64,000 nucleotides of DNA from Sphingomonas montanisoli (GTDB taxonomy: Bacteria; Pseudomonadota; Alphaproteobacteria; Sphingomonadales; Sphingomonadaceae). This document shows, piece after piece, positions 1-8,200 of this stretch; position 1 is the stretch's first letter, and each line of letters opens with the position of its first letter. Under the pieces are notes generated by a model, which was not told the DNA's origin, searched no databases, and was given only the letters and a program-made list of their open reading frames with translations. The DNA lies in the NCBI RefSeq assembly GCF_008274695.1, contig NZ_VTOU01000007.1:17319-81318 (forward strand), given 5' to 3'. The position numbers and the translations under genes are program-made.

Positions 1-1
1 C

Positions 2-841
2 GGACTGCCGGGGCCGTGGATCGTCACCAACGCGATCGTCGTGCTGCTCTGGTCGTGGTGGGGTTGGATCACCTGGCAGCAGCTTGGCGGCGGTGGATCG
101 AACATCACCTGGATGACCGCGCCGCCTTTATCCGATGTTTATTGGGATATCCGCGAGACGTGGGTGCCAGTCGATTATGGCATTGCCGGGCGCGTGGCGG
201 TGCTCGTGATTCTTGCCAGCCTTGGTTACGCGCTCTGGCAGGGGCGACGACGCGGGCGGATAGTGCTGCTCCTCGCTGGTGCGCTCGCGGTGCCCGCCAT
301 CCTCTATGCGATCAGCCTGAAGGTGCCGGTCTATAGCCCGCGCGCGATCTTCTGGCCGGGCATGTTATTGACGCTGGGGCTGGGCATCGCGATCGCCGGC
401 CTGCCGAACCCGCGCTGGCGCCTGTCCGCGTTGGTGGTGCTCATCACGGCGTCGATCGTCCAGCATCTGGCGTGGCTGCCCGACCGCGAGGCCGAGCGGT
501 TCGACGATCTCGCTGTCGCCCTTCGTGCGCACCCCGAACGGCCGGTGCTGGTGCATGACGAAAGCGTCGCGCTTGCGATCGATTATTATTGCGGGGCGTC
601 CTGCCCGCTCACCATCGTCGCGGTCGATCCGACGGCGCAGCGCGACTGGTTCCGTGGACTGTCCGGCGTGCGCAACATCCTCCCTGCGCAGGCGACGGCC
701 TTCGTCGCCGACCGTCCGTTCGCGACAGTCAGGCGCGACAACAAGGATGTCGAGCCGCTGTTCGCGCGCGATCCGCGCTGGATCGCGACGCGCAGCAGGT
801 TCGGGATCGGCCTTTACCTCGCCGAATGGGCCCGGCGTTAG
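2..841 (+). CDS. GT-C type membrane glycosyltransferase, C-terminal part (5' end outside window)
   Basis: The reading frame is open from base 2 to the TAG at 839-841, about 279 residues, so the N-terminus lies off the window. The visible part holds several hydrophobic segments (one at the very start, then roughly residues 60-80, 85-105 and 115-155) followed by a soluble C-terminal domain. The motif [10 protein letters not shown] before a hydrophobic run resembles the late luminal loop of ArnT/PMT-like lipid-linked sugar transferases. Those enzymes move a sugar from a polyprenyl phosphate to an envelope acceptor on the periplasmic face; the substrate here is unknown. The catalytic N-terminal loop cannot be checked. 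Its end overlaps the convergent phhB by 4 nt. Confidence 0.6.
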   Translation, partial: GLPGPWIVTNAIVVLLWSWWGWITWQQLGGGGSNITWMTAPPLSDVYWDIRETWVPVDYGIAGRVAVLVILASLGYALWQGRRRGRIVLLLAGALAVPAILYAISLKVPVYSPRAIFWPGMLLTLGLGIAIAGLPNPRWRLSALVVLITASIVQHLAWLPDREAERFDDLAVALRAHPERPVLVHDESVALAIDYYCGASCPLTIVAVDPTAQRDWFRGLSGVRNILPAQATAFVADRPFATVRRDNKDVEPLFARDPRWIATRSRFGIGLYLAEWARR

Positions 842-1131
842 TCTAGCAGCGCTTCGATCGCCTCGGCCATCGCGACGTCGCGCGCCGAAAGCCCGCCCGC
901 ATCATGCGTGGTCAGCAGGATTTCGACGCGGTTCCACACGTTCGACCATTCGGGGTGGTGATCGGCCTTTTCCGCCAGCAGCGCCACGCGCGTCATGAAG
1001 GCGAAGGCTTCGGAGAAATCCTTGAACGTGAAGGTGCGCTTGATCGCGTCGCGCCCCTCTTCATAGTCCCAGTCCGAAAAGGCATCGAGCGCATCGGCGC
1101 GTTCGGCATCGCTCAGGGCTTCGATCGCCAT
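838..1131 (-). CDS. phhB: 4a-hydroxytetrahydrobiopterin dehydratase (pterin-4a-carbinolamine dehydratase)
   Basis: 97 residues, the usual length for this family. The signature is intact: [17 protein letters not shown] followed by [10 protein letters not shown], holding the two adjacent histidines and the later histidine that bind and dehydrate the pterin carbinolamine. The enzyme recycles the pterin cofactor after aromatic amino acid hydroxylation (phenylalanine to tyrosine); bacterial homologues can also act as dimerisation cofactors. No phenylalanine hydroxylase lies in the window, so the partner must be elsewhere. The gene is convergent with the upstream glycosyltransferase and divergent from the metallopeptidase at 1170. 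Confidence 0.92.
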   Translation of the reverse strand: MAIEALSDAERADALDAFSDWDYEEGRDAIKRTFTFKDFSEAFAFMTRVALLAEKADHHPEWSNVWNRVEILLTTHDAGGLSARDVAMAEAIEALLD

Positions 1132-1169
1132 ATCAGGTCTCCGGCTGGCATGTTCGTTTCGCGCACTCT

Positions 1170-1586
1170 ATGTCGCGGACGATGAGCGAAGGTCAAACAT
1201 TTGCGCCCGATGCCGACCGGCTGGAAGCGATTGCCCGTGCGACCATCGCGAAACTGCCCGCCGAATTCGCAGCGCATATCGGCGATGTTGTGCTGCGGAT
1301 CGAGGATTTCGCCGATGACGAGACCCTCGCCGAAATGGGGATCGAGAATCCCTTCGAACTGACCGGCCTCTACACCGGCCGCCCGATCGGGGAGAAGTCG
1401 ATCGACCTGTCGGGCACGCTGCCGGACATGATCCACCTTTATCGCCGCGCGATCCTCGACGAATGGGTCGAAACCGGGGTGAGCATCGAGGCGCTCGTCG
1501 CGCATGTCGTGATCCACGAAATCGGCCACCATTTCGGCCTGAGCGATGCCGACATGCACGCGCTGGAGGAACTCGCGGTTGATTGA
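1170..1586 (+). CDS. small zincin-like metallopeptidase
   Basis: 138 residues. The C-terminal third carries HEIGHHFGLSD, an HExxH zinc-binding helix followed by a potential third ligand Asp. This matches the minimal metallopeptidase family (formerly DUF1025) of compact cytosolic zincins. No signal peptide or membrane segment is seen. An in-frame ATG at 1182 is an alternative start; neither has a convincing ribosome-binding site. The stop overlaps the TTG start of ccmA by 8 nt, so the two are probably translationally coupled, an arrangement that invites the idea of a role next to cytochrome c maturation, but this is only context. Natural substrate unknown. Confidence 0.8.
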   Translation: MSRTMSEGQTFAPDADRLEAIARATIAKLPAEFAAHIGDVVLRIEDFADDETLAEMGIENPFELTGLYTGRPIGEKSIDLSGTLPDMIHLYRRAILDEWVETGVSIEALVAHVVIHEIGHHFGLSDADMHALEELAVD

Positions 1587-2181
1587 GGCGCGGCTGGCCT
1601 TCGACAAGGTGTCCTGCCTGCGCGGCGACCGCCTCCTGTTCGAGGGGCTGAGCTTTGTGCTGAGTGCGGGGCAGGCGGCCCTGCTCACCGGCCCCAACGG
1701 CGTCGGCAAGTCGAGCCTGCTACGCATCGCCGCTGGCCTGCTCCCGCCCGCGGTTGGCACGGTCGAGCGCAGCGGCCGGATCGCGCTGGCAGCCGAGACG
1801 GCGGCGCTCGACGCGCGTCTGCCGCTGGGCGATGCGCTCGGTTTCTGGGCGAAGCTCGACGGGGCGGGGGAGAGCGATGTCGCCCGCGCGCTCGATGCGA
1901 TGGGGATCGCCAATCTCGCGCCTGTGCCCGTCCGCATGCTCTCGACCGGGCAGCGCAAGCGCGCGGTGTTGGCGCGGGTGATCGCGGGCAACGCGCCGGT
2001 GTGGCTGCTCGACGAACCCGGAAACGGCCTCGACACCGCCTCGCTCGATCGGCTCGCACAGGCGATGGCCGATCATCGCAAGGCAGGCGGCATCATCCTT
2101 GCCGCGACCCACCAGCCGCTGGGCCTCGACGATGCGATGCCGATAGCCCTGAAACCCCACAATGAGTCGCCTGTCGCATGA
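1579..2181 (+). CDS. ccmA: heme exporter ATP-binding protein CcmA
   Basis: 200 residues when started at the TTG at 1579, which gives MIEARLAFDKVS; a longer frame from 1546 would add out-of-family residues read through the end of the metallopeptidase gene. One ABC domain is complete: Walker A GPNGVGKSS, signature LSTGQRKR, Walker B VWLLDEP and a switch His in ATHQPLG. CcmA is the ATPase of the CcmABCD complex that handles heme for system I cytochrome c maturation at the inner membrane. ccmB follows with a 4-nt ATGA overlap, which fixes the identity; ccmC-H are not in the window. Confidence 0.93.
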   Translation: MIEARLAFDKVSCLRGDRLLFEGLSFVLSAGQAALLTGPNGVGKSSLLRIAAGLLPPAVGTVERSGRIALAAETAALDARLPLGDALGFWAKLDGAGESDVARALDAMGIANLAPVPVRMLSTGQRKRAVLARVIAGNAPVWLLDEPGNGLDTASLDRLAQAMADHRKAGGIILAATHQPLGLDDAMPIALKPHNESPVA

Positions 2182-2825
2182 GCGCCTGGACCGCGATCGT
2201 CCTGCGCGATCTGCGCGCGCATTATTCGGGCGGCGGCGCAGTGCTGCCGGTCGTCTTCTTTCTGCTGGTCGCGACGCTCTTTCCCTTCGCGGTCGGGCCG
2301 GACGGCGTGCTGCTCGCCAAGATCGGCGGCGGGGCCTTGTGGATGGCGGCCTTGCTCGCCGCGCTATTGCCCGTCGATCGCCTGCTCGCGCCCGATGCCG
2401 AGAGCGGGGTGCTTGATCAATATTGCGTGCGCGGGTTGTCGGATGAGGGCGTGGCGGCCGCCAAGATCGTCGCGCACTGGCTCGGCTTCGGCCCGCCGCT
2501 GATGATCGCAGCACTCCCCGCCGCCGCGCTGCTGCGTATCGACGGCGCGACCCTTATCAAGCTCGAGGCCGGCCTCGCGATCGGCACGCCCGCGCTGGCG
2601 GCGCTTGGCCTGCTGACGAGTGCGCTGACCCTCGGCCTGCGCGGGGCAGGGGCGCTCGCGGGGCTGCTGATGCTCCCGCTAGCGGTGCCGCTGCTTATCT
2701 TCGGGGCGGGCAGTTTCGGTGGTGACGGAATGGGCGCGATCAAGCTCCTCGCCGCCACCTGTCTCCTGCTACTCGCGGTCGCACCCTTCGGTGCAGGCGC
2801 GGCACTGCGCGCGGCACGGGAGTAG
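2178..2825 (+). CDS. ccmB: heme exporter membrane protein CcmB
   Basis: 215 residues with about six hydrophobic helices, the standard CcmB size and shape. The N-terminus MSAWTAIVLRDLRAHYS with a basic amphipathic start before the first helix is typical. It forms the membrane partner of the CcmA ATPase in the inner membrane, driving release of holo-CcmE during cytochrome c biogenesis. The start overlaps ccmA by ATGA, so both are made from one message. The next gene (SDR at 2847) starts only 21 nt later and may be co-transcribed although its function looks unrelated. Confidence 0.93.
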   Translation: MSAWTAIVLRDLRAHYSGGGAVLPVVFFLLVATLFPFAVGPDGVLLAKIGGGALWMAALLAALLPVDRLLAPDAESGVLDQYCVRGLSDEGVAAAKIVAHWLGFGPPLMIAALPAAALLRIDGATLIKLEAGLAIGTPALAALGLLTSALTLGLRGAGALAGLLMLPLAVPLLIFGAGSFGGDGMGAIKLLAATCLLLLAVAPFGAGAALRAARE

Positions 2826-2846
2826 AACGACAAGAAGGAGAGGGCG

Positions 2847-3602
2847 ATGCAGGGCAAGTCGGCGCTGGTGACCGGCGGAGGGGGCGGCTTCGGCAAGGCG
2901 ATCGCCGAACTGCTGCTGGCGGATGGCGCGGCGGTCACTTTGGCCGACAATGACGTCGCCAAGCTCGACGCAGCCCGCGACCTGCTCTCGTCCAAGGTTG
3001 CGGGCGCGAAGATCGCCACGATCGCGGGCGATGCGACGTCGGAGGCCGATGTGCAGGCTGCGATCGACGCCGCGATCGCGCATGGCGGCGGGCTCGACAT
3101 CGTGGTCGGCACGGTCGGCGGCGGATCGGGCTTCGGCGCGATCCTCGACATGCCCTATGACACGTTCCTGTCCGACTATGCGCTCAACGTCGGCAGCGCC
3201 TTCCTGCTGGTAAAGCAGGCCACGCCGTTGATGCGGGCGGGCAGCAGTTTCGTGTTCATCTCCTCGGCCGCCGCCGTGACGCCGCTTCCGAACCTCGTCA
3301 GCTATTGCACGGTTAAGGCGGGGCTCGACCATTTCACGCGCAGCGCGGCGATCGAATTGTCGCCCCGTGGTATCCGCTTCAACGCGGTGCGCCCCGGCAC
3401 GACCGAGACTGACGGCATGGCCCACGCCTTCGCGCGCGACGGCTTTGCGGCATCGTCCGCGTCGAAGATCCCGCTCGCCCGCACCGGCAAGCCGTTCGAT
3501 ATCGCCAAGGCGGTCCATTACCTCGCGAGCGACGACGCGAGCTGGATCACCGGCCAGTGCTGGACGGTCGATGGCGGCGCGGGCCTGCGTACGGGCGGAT
3601 AA
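2847..3602 (+). CDS. SDR family oxidoreductase
   Basis: 251 residues of classical short-chain dehydrogenase. The dinucleotide motif is TGGGGGFGKA near the N-terminus, catalytic Ser is in FISSAAAV and the catalytic pair is YCTVK. An Asp after the second beta strand (LADND) suggests NAD rather than NADP. The usual NNAG motif is replaced by VGTVGG, an odd substitution in this family. An AAGGAGAGGG ribosome-binding site precedes the ATG. It is followed after 10 nt by a SnoaL-like gene whose Shine-Dalgarno overlaps this stop codon, so the pair is an operon. It probably oxidises or reduces a hydroxyl/keto group of a catabolic intermediate; substrate unknown. Confidence 0.85.
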   Translation: MQGKSALVTGGGGGFGKAIAELLLADGAAVTLADNDVAKLDAARDLLSSKVAGAKIATIAGDATSEADVQAAIDAAIAHGGGLDIVVGTVGGGSGFGAILDMPYDTFLSDYALNVGSAFLLVKQATPLMRAGSSFVFISSAAAVTPLPNLVSYCTVKAGLDHFTRSAAIELSPRGIRFNAVRPGTTETDGMAHAFARDGFAASSASKIPLARTGKPFDIAKAVHYLASDDASWITGQCWTVDGGAGLRTGG

Positions 3603-3612
3603 GGAGGAAGAG

Positions 3613-4233
3613 ATGTCCGAAGAATTGCTCGCCCGGATCGACCGGCTCGAATCGATCGACGCGATCCGCCAGCTCGCCGCCAAATACAGCCTCGCGCTCG
3701 ACATGCGCGACGCGAATGCCTGGGTCGGCCTGTTCCCCGAGGACGTGAAGGTCGGCGCCGGACAGGTCGGCCGCGCGGCGATGCGCGCCTGGTTCGACGA
3801 CACGATGCGGCTCCAGTTTACCGGCACATCACACCATATCGGCGGGCATATCATCGAGTTTGACGATCCCGATCATGCCAAGGGCGTCGTCTATTCGAAG
3901 AACGAGCATGAGACCGGCGACGAGTGGGTCATCATGCAGATGATGTATGTCGACAAATATGATCGGATCGACGGCCGCTGGTATTTTCGCCGCCGCCTGC
4001 CGCTCTACTGGTACGCCACCGATCTCAACAAGCCGCCGATCGGCGACAACAAGATGCGCTGGCCCGATCAGGACGCCTATGCCGGCGGCTATCACGATTA
4101 TTTCCCGAGCTGGAAAGAGTTCTGGGCGCGCGCGGGCGACGATGGATCACCGGTCGCCGAACCCGCGCCGTTGGAGGGCTTCCTCGACACGATGTCGCGC
4201 GGGGCGACAGCGCCGAAGATCCGGGTGCGCTAG
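3613..4233 (+). CDS. SnoaL/NTF2-like domain protein
   Basis: 206 residues from the ATG at 3613, chosen because AAGGAGG at 3601-3607 sits at ideal spacing; the open frame extends upstream but only as a shadow of the SDR. The first 150 residues fit a cone-shaped SnoaL-like fold, with the family-typical LDMRDANAWVGLFPEDV stretch and a basic RWYFRRR strand. Proteins of this group are isomerases, dehydratases or hydroxylase helpers for hydrophobic cyclic substrates. A C-terminal extension of about 45 residues follows. Coupling to the SDR at 2847 suggests consecutive steps. The end overlaps the convergent TetR gene by 4 nt. Confidence 0.75.
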   Translation: MSEELLARIDRLESIDAIRQLAAKYSLALDMRDANAWVGLFPEDVKVGAGQVGRAAMRAWFDDTMRLQFTGTSHHIGGHIIEFDDPDHAKGVVYSKNEHETGDEWVIMQMMYVDKYDRIDGRWYFRRRLPLYWYATDLNKPPIGDNKMRWPDQDAYAGGYHDYFPSWKEFWARAGDDGSPVAEPAPLEGFLDTMSRGATAPKIRVR

Positions 4234-4961
4234 CTTTTGAGTCCGAGGATCGCGAGCACGGCGGCGATCACCTTGCCGCGCTGTGCCTGCGCGCGTTCGA
4301 CCGGATCCTGTTCGGGCTCGCCATAGCCAAAGGGCTTGTCTCCGCCGATAAAGCTGCCGACCACCACCATCAGCGCGAATTTGAACGAGGTGGCGATGTC
4401 GGTGTCGGCGGGAATCAGGCCGTCGTCGATCGCGCGGCGCATGATCGCTTCATAGACGCCGTAAACCTCGCGCCGCACGCGGGGCAGGTCGCGTCGGCTT
4501 TCGCCGTGCAGGTTGTAATCGAGCGCCAGCGTGATCAGCGCGGGCGTACGCGCGTAGAAGTCGAAGCACTGCTCGAAGAAGGTCCGCGCCGCCTCGCGTG
4601 GGGGCAGGCGCGCAAAGTTGGTCTCCAAGATGTCGGCGAAGCCCTCCGCGATCGCAAACTGCATCACGGCTTCGTAGAGCGCCGCCTTGCTCTCGAAATA
4701 ATAATAGACGAGCTGCTTGGTCACGTCGGCGCCGCGCGCGATCGATTCGATATGCGCGCCGACGAAGCCGTTCGCGCAGAACTCGGCCAGCGCCGCTTCC
4801 AGGATGCGCTGGATGACGTCGGGTCCGTGCCGCCGCCTCGACATCCGCTCTCCGTCGGCCATCCCAATGTCTCCCCGCATGGGAATAGGCCCGCCGCCAT
4901 GGTGCTCCAAGCGCACCCTCGCGCTTTCCGAAGGGGCGGCGGTTTCGGACGGTGCGTCCAT
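4230..4961 (-). CDS. TetR family transcriptional regulator
   Basis: 243 residues as drawn; the helix-turn-helix is at about residues 60-90 with the recognition helix region KQLVYYYFESK. The long N-terminal arm is unusual, and ATG codons at 4880, 4862 and 4844 give more typical lengths of about 204-216 residues, so the start is uncertain. The C-terminal ligand domain is helical (AARTFFEQCFDFYARTP). It is divergent from the Rieske oxygenase at 5027 with only 65 nt between them if the long start is right, and it converges on the SDR-SnoaL pair. It most likely represses one or both of these catabolic units in response to their substrate. Confidence 0.82.
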   Translation of the reverse strand: MDAPSETAAPSESARVRLEHHGGGPIPMRGDIGMADGERMSRRRHGPDVIQRILEAALAEFCANGFVGAHIESIARGADVTKQLVYYYFESKAALYEAVMQFAIAEGFADILETNFARLPPREAARTFFEQCFDFYARTPALITLALDYNLHGESRRDLPRVRREVYGVYEAIMRRAIDDGLIPADTDIATSFKFALMVVVGSFIGGDKPFGYGEPEQDPVERAQAQRGKVIAAVLAILGLKS

Positions 4962-5026
4962 AAAAGCCTTTGCCGCATCGGCCGAATGGGCGGACTCTTC
5001 TGCCCGATAACGGCTGGAGAGACACG

Positions 5027-6292
5027 ATGATCACCAAGGAGCAGAACGAGCGGCTGACCCGGGTCGAAGGCGATGCCCCGATGGGCAGGCTGATGCGGCG
5101 CTACTGGATCCCGGCGTTTCTGTCGTCGCAGATCGAGCCCGATGGTGATCCGCTGCGCGTCCGCTTGCTCGGCAAGGATTATGTCGCGTTCCGCGCCACC
5201 GACGGCCGGATCGGCATGTTCGACGAACGCTGCCCGCATCGCGGCGTCTCGCTCGTTCTCGCCCGCAACGCGGATTGTGCGCTCCAATGCATCTTCCACG
5301 GCTGGAAGATCGACGTCACGGGCAAGGTGATCGACGTGCCCACCCAGGCGCAGAATCCCGAAGCCTTCGCCGCGACCGTGAAGGTAAACAGATATCCGCT
5401 GCATGAGGGGGGCGGCATCGTCTGGGCCTGGCTGGGCGAGGGCGAAGCGCCGGCGTTCCCCGAACTGGCCTTCACCGTGCTGCCCGACAGCCAGGTGTGG
5501 ATGACGATCACCAAAGCGCATTGCAACTGGCTGCAGGGTGTCGAAGCGACGATCGACAGCGCGCATATCGGCACGCTCCACGAAAGCTATATGAAGATCG
5601 AGCGCGCCAAGGGCTCACAGGCGAACGGCTACAGCCTGGCGGCGCTCGCCCCGCGTTATTACGTCCGCGACAAGCCTCACGGCCTCGCGGCCGAGGCGCA
5701 TCGGCATCTGCAGGACGGCAGCGTCTATGTGCGCACAACCCAATATCTGATGCCTTATGTCAGCTTCCTGCCGGGCGGCGAGAATGCGGCGGGCATCCTG
5801 TTCATCGTCACGCCGATCGACGATCATCACCACAATCTGATCTGGGGCATGTGTTCGCCCGGCACCGATATCCCCATGGACGGCGACGTGCCGGTGGCGC
5901 TGCGCGACATGCTGGGCACCTTGCCGTTCGACAAGCATGATTTCGGCCGCTTCACCGGCGATCGCGACCACAATTTCGGGCAGGATCGCCAAGCGATGCG
6001 CGAGGGCCATTTCAGCGGCTTCACACGCAATCTGATCCAGGAGGATATGGTGACGCAGGCCAGCATGGGCACGATCGTCGACCGCACTCTCGATCATCTC
6101 TCATCCGCCGATCTCGCCATCGTGCGCACCCACAAGCTGCTGCTCGACGCACTGGCGGCGATGGAGGAGGGCAAAGGCACGCCGGGCGCTGGAGAGGGCA
6201 TGGATTTCCGCGACGTTATCCCCGAACATTATGTCATCGCGCCGGGCAACGACCGCGATGTGGCGGTGGACTTCTACCGCTCGGCCGGCTGA
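5027..6292 (+). CDS. Rieske non-heme iron oxygenase, oxygenase (alpha) subunit
   Basis: 421 residues. The Rieske [2Fe-2S] ligands are C69 and H71 (RCPHRG) and C88 and H91 (CIFHGWK). The mononuclear iron site is D177-x2-H180-x4-H185 in IDSAHIGTLHES, with the bridging Asp present. Organisation and single-gene context resemble phthalate 4,5-dioxygenase or vanillate demethylase type (group I) enzymes, which mono- or dioxygenate or O-demethylate aromatic acids. The start ATG at 5027 follows GGAGAGA; the frame is open further upstream without a better signal. No ferredoxin or reductase gene is adjacent, so electrons must come from a partner elsewhere. TetR at 4230 is divergent. Confidence 0.88.
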   Translation: MITKEQNERLTRVEGDAPMGRLMRRYWIPAFLSSQIEPDGDPLRVRLLGKDYVAFRATDGRIGMFDERCPHRGVSLVLARNADCALQCIFHGWKIDVTGKVIDVPTQAQNPEAFAATVKVNRYPLHEGGGIVWAWLGEGEAPAFPELAFTVLPDSQVWMTITKAHCNWLQGVEATIDSAHIGTLHESYMKIERAKGSQANGYSLAALAPRYYVRDKPHGLAAEAHRHLQDGSVYVRTTQYLMPYVSFLPGGENAAGILFIVTPIDDHHHNLIWGMCSPGTDIPMDGDVPVALRDMLGTLPFDKHDFGRFTGDRDHNFGQDRQAMREGHFSGFTRNLIQEDMVTQASMGTIVDRTLDHLSSADLAIVRTHKLLLDALAAMEEGKGTPGAGEGMDFRDVIPEHYVIAPGNDRDVAVDFYRSAG

Positions 6293-6343
6293 TCGCCCCG
6301 AAATGCGTAGGCCGAAACCGGCATATGTGCTAAGCGGCGCCAT

Positions 6344-6371
6344 CGTCGGTAATCTGCTGTAAGCACCGACG
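6344..6371 (+). promoter_or_regulatory. upstream hairpin in the leader of the gene at 6415
   Basis: CGTCGGT at 6344-6350 pairs perfectly with ACCGACG at 6365-6371 around a 14-nt loop. It lies in the 122-nt gap between the Rieske gene and the small gene at 6415, just ahead of a second hairpin that covers the ribosome-binding site. It has no T-tract, so it is not a standard intrinsic terminator of the Rieske gene. Confidence 0.45.
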
Positions 6372-6387
6372 GCTGAGAGACATCGCG

Positions 6388-6408
6388 CTCCCGCTTACAA
6401 AGTGGGAG
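6388..6408 (+). promoter_or_regulatory. hairpin sequestering the Shine-Dalgarno of the gene at 6415
   Basis: CTCCCGC (6388-6394) can pair with GTGGGAG (6402-6408) through seven base pairs including one G-U, with the 7-nt loop TTACAAA. The 3' arm contains GGGAG, the only good ribosome-binding site for the ATG at 6415, six bases downstream. In the folded state the site would be hidden. This is the geometry of an RNA thermometer or another translational switch; activity is inferred, the pairing is directly visible. Confidence 0.5.
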
Positions 6409-6414
6409 TCGTGC

Positions 6415-6765
6415 ATGTCGCGAGCCATCAACATCGACGCGCCTCAGGATGATGTGCAGCAGGCCTGCGTCAAGCATGGCGCGGGCATCAGCTCGATCGA
6501 GACCTTGCCCGGCGGTTGCACCCGGCTCGTGCTGCAATCGGCGGATGCGGCCGTGGCGATCCGCAAGCTCTACGGCAACAAGGTCGTCACGACCACGCAG
6601 GTCCGCACCCCCCTCCAGCTCGCGTCGCGCGGCGTTCCGATGACGCAGGACATCGTCGGTCGATCGAGCGGTTTTGCGGTGCAGGATGATCGCGAGAAGC
6701 GGCCCTTCGCGACCCCGGGCCGGTCGACCGGTCTCGGCAGCACGGTGCGCACCCCTTTGCGCTGA
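6415..6765 (+). CDS. small protein of unknown function
   Basis: 116 residues, cytosolic by composition, with no signal peptide or membrane segment. The first 70 residues look folded (alternating hydrophobic pattern, ISSIETLPGGCTRLVLQSADAA), whereas the last 40 are Gly/Ser/Arg/Thr-rich and likely flexible, ending in TVRTPLR. I do not recognise the family; proteins of this kind seem restricted to sphingomonads, from memory. It stands alone between a Rieske gene and the convergent arsC. Its ribosome-binding site is inside a leader hairpin, which suggests translational or temperature control. Confidence 0.6.
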   Translation: MSRAINIDAPQDDVQQACVKHGAGISSIETLPGGCTRLVLQSADAAVAIRKLYGNKVVTTTQVRTPLQLASRGVPMTQDIVGRSSGFAVQDDREKRPFATPGRSTGLGSTVRTPLR

Positions 6766-6772
6766 TCGCGAA

Positions 6773-7183
6773 CTATAGGGGCACTACCGCGCCATCTTCC
6801 TTGGTGAAGGTGGCGGGCCTGCGATCGAGCAGGTCGAGCACCGCTTCGGACGGACGGCAGAGCTTCGTGCCTCTGGGCGTCACCACGATCGGGCGGTTCA
6901 CCAGGATCGGGTGCTGCAGCATCGCCGTCAGGATCGCTTCGTCGGAGGCAGCAGCGTCGAGCAGGCCCAGTTCGGCCGCAGGCGTCCCCTTGTCGCGCAG
7001 AAGGCTGCGCGGCGTGGTATGCAGCGCGTTGAGCAGTGCTTCGAGCAACGGACGCGTCCAGCCGATCGCCCGATAGTCGATCACGCGCGGATGATAGCCC
7101 GCCGCCTCGATCATCGCGAGCGCGTTGCGCGAGGTGCCGCAATCCGGATTGTGGTAGATGGTGATGGGGAAGGGTTCGGTCAT
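6773..7183 (-). CDS. arsC: arsenate reductase, glutaredoxin-coupled ArsC type
   Basis: 136 residues. The catalytic Cys is C15 in HNPDCGTSRN, and the downstream arginine motif TPRGTKLCRPSE matches the ArsC/Spx fold of plasmid R773-type enzymes. It reduces arsenate to arsenite with glutathione and glutaredoxin. Its start overlaps the aquaglyceroporin stop by 4 nt (7180-7183), so it is the last gene of a three-gene arsenic operon. No arsB, acr3 or arsH is nearby: efflux of the arsenite product is presumably left to the channel encoded just upstream. Confidence 0.9.
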   Translation of the reverse strand: MTEPFPITIYHNPDCGTSRNALAMIEAAGYHPRVIDYRAIGWTRPLLEALLNALHTTPRSLLRDKGTPAAELGLLDAAASDEAILTAMLQHPILVNRPIVVTPRGTKLCRPSEAVLDLLDRRPATFTKEDGAVVPL

Positions 7184-7845
7184 GCGGCGGCTTCCTCGCG
7201 CAGCAACCAGGCGAAGAACAGGATCGCGGCGATCGTGCCGCTGATCTGCCCGGCAACGAACATCGGCACCGAATGCGGCGCGATCCCGGCGAAACTGTCG
7301 GACAGGCTGCGCGCGATCGTCACCGCCGGGTTGGCGAAGCTGGTCGATGCGGTGAACCAATAGGCCGCGACAATGTAGAGCCCGACGGCGATCGGCGTGG
7401 CATCGGGGCGATGGCGTTCGACCGCGAAGATCGTGCCGATCAACCCGAAGGTGGCGACGCATTCGGCGAAGCCCTGCGCCATTCCATCGCGCGCCTTGGC
7501 TGCGATTTGCAGGATCGGCTCGGCAAACATCATGTGCGCGATCCACACACCGACAATCGCTCCCGCCAATTGCGCACCGATATAGGCCGCGGCAGCGGTC
7601 GCATCGGTCTCGCGCCGCCACAGTCGCGCCAGCGTCACCGCCGGATTGAAGTGCGCGCCTGAAACCGGCCCGAACATCCAGATCAGGACGATCAGCCCGG
7701 CACCGGTGGCGATCGTGTTGCCGAGCAGCGCGATCGCGTCGTTCCCGTCGGCCAGCCGCTCGCCCATGATCCCCGATCCCACGACGATCGCGAGCAACAT
7801 CGCGGTGCCGACGAACTCGGCGCCGATCCGGCGGGGCAGCGTCAT
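7180..7845 (-). CDS. MIP family channel, probable arsenite aquaglyceroporin (AqpS-like)
   Basis: 221 residues when started at the ATG at 7845, which keeps only residues of the channel. Two pore motifs NPA are visible: HFNPAVTLAR and FANPAVTIAR, with six membrane helices arranged as two inverted halves. Glycerol/arsenite channels and water channels look alike at this level, but its place between arsR and arsC with 4-nt overlaps on both sides is the arrangement described for aqpS in Sinorhizobium meliloti, where the channel replaces an ArsB pump and lets arsenite flow out down its gradient. The arsenic role here rests on context. Confidence 0.86.
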   Translation of the reverse strand: MTLPRRIGAEFVGTAMLLAIVVGSGIMGERLADGNDAIALLGNTIATGAGLIVLIWMFGPVSGAHFNPAVTLARLWRRETDATAAAAYIGAQLAGAIVGVWIAHMMFAEPILQIAAKARDGMAQGFAECVATFGLIGTIFAVERHRPDATPIAVGLYIVAAYWFTASTSFANPAVTIARSLSDSFAGIAPHSVPMFVAGQISGTIAAILFFAWLLREEAAA

Positions 7846-8195
7846 GCGCAGCAGCCGACCTCTTCGGCGATCCCCACGAAAGGCGCGCAGATTTCTGGCC
7901 GCCCGCCGCAACAGTCGGCGATCAGGAAACCGAGCAGGTCGCGCATACGATCATAGTCTGCCGAATAGATGATCGACCGCCCGTCGCGCCGCGACTGCAC
8001 CAGCCCGGCACGGTCCAGGATCGTCAGATGGTTCGACAGGGTGTTGGGCAGTACGTCGATCCGTCGAGCGATCTCCCCGGCCGGCATCCCGTCCGATCCC
8101 GCTCGCACGAGCAGGCGATAGACCGCGAGGCGGCTGGCATGTGCGAGCGCCGAAAGACTATCCACCGCATCCGGCAATTGCATGTCGAATCCCAT
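7842..8195 (-). CDS. arsR: ArsR/SmtB family arsenical-responsive repressor
   Basis: 117 residues with a winged helix: recognition region NTLSNHLTILDRAGLVQSR. Arsenite-binding cysteines are plausible in the C-terminal segment DCCGGRPEIC and in the terminal GCCA; they are not at the classical ELCVC position of the DNA-binding helix, so this is one of the ArsR variants with C-terminal metalloid sites. Start may be 8195 or the in-frame ATG at 8183. It heads the operon arsR-channel-arsC and sits directly behind a 36-bp palindrome (8201-8236) that is the obvious operator. Confidence 0.88.
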   Translation of the reverse strand: MGFDMQLPDAVDSLSALAHASRLAVYRLLVRAGSDGMPAGEIARRIDVLPNTLSNHLTILDRAGLVQSRRDGRSIIYSADYDRMRDLLGFLIADCCGGRPEICAPFVGIAEEVGCCA

Positions 8196-8200
8196 TCTCC

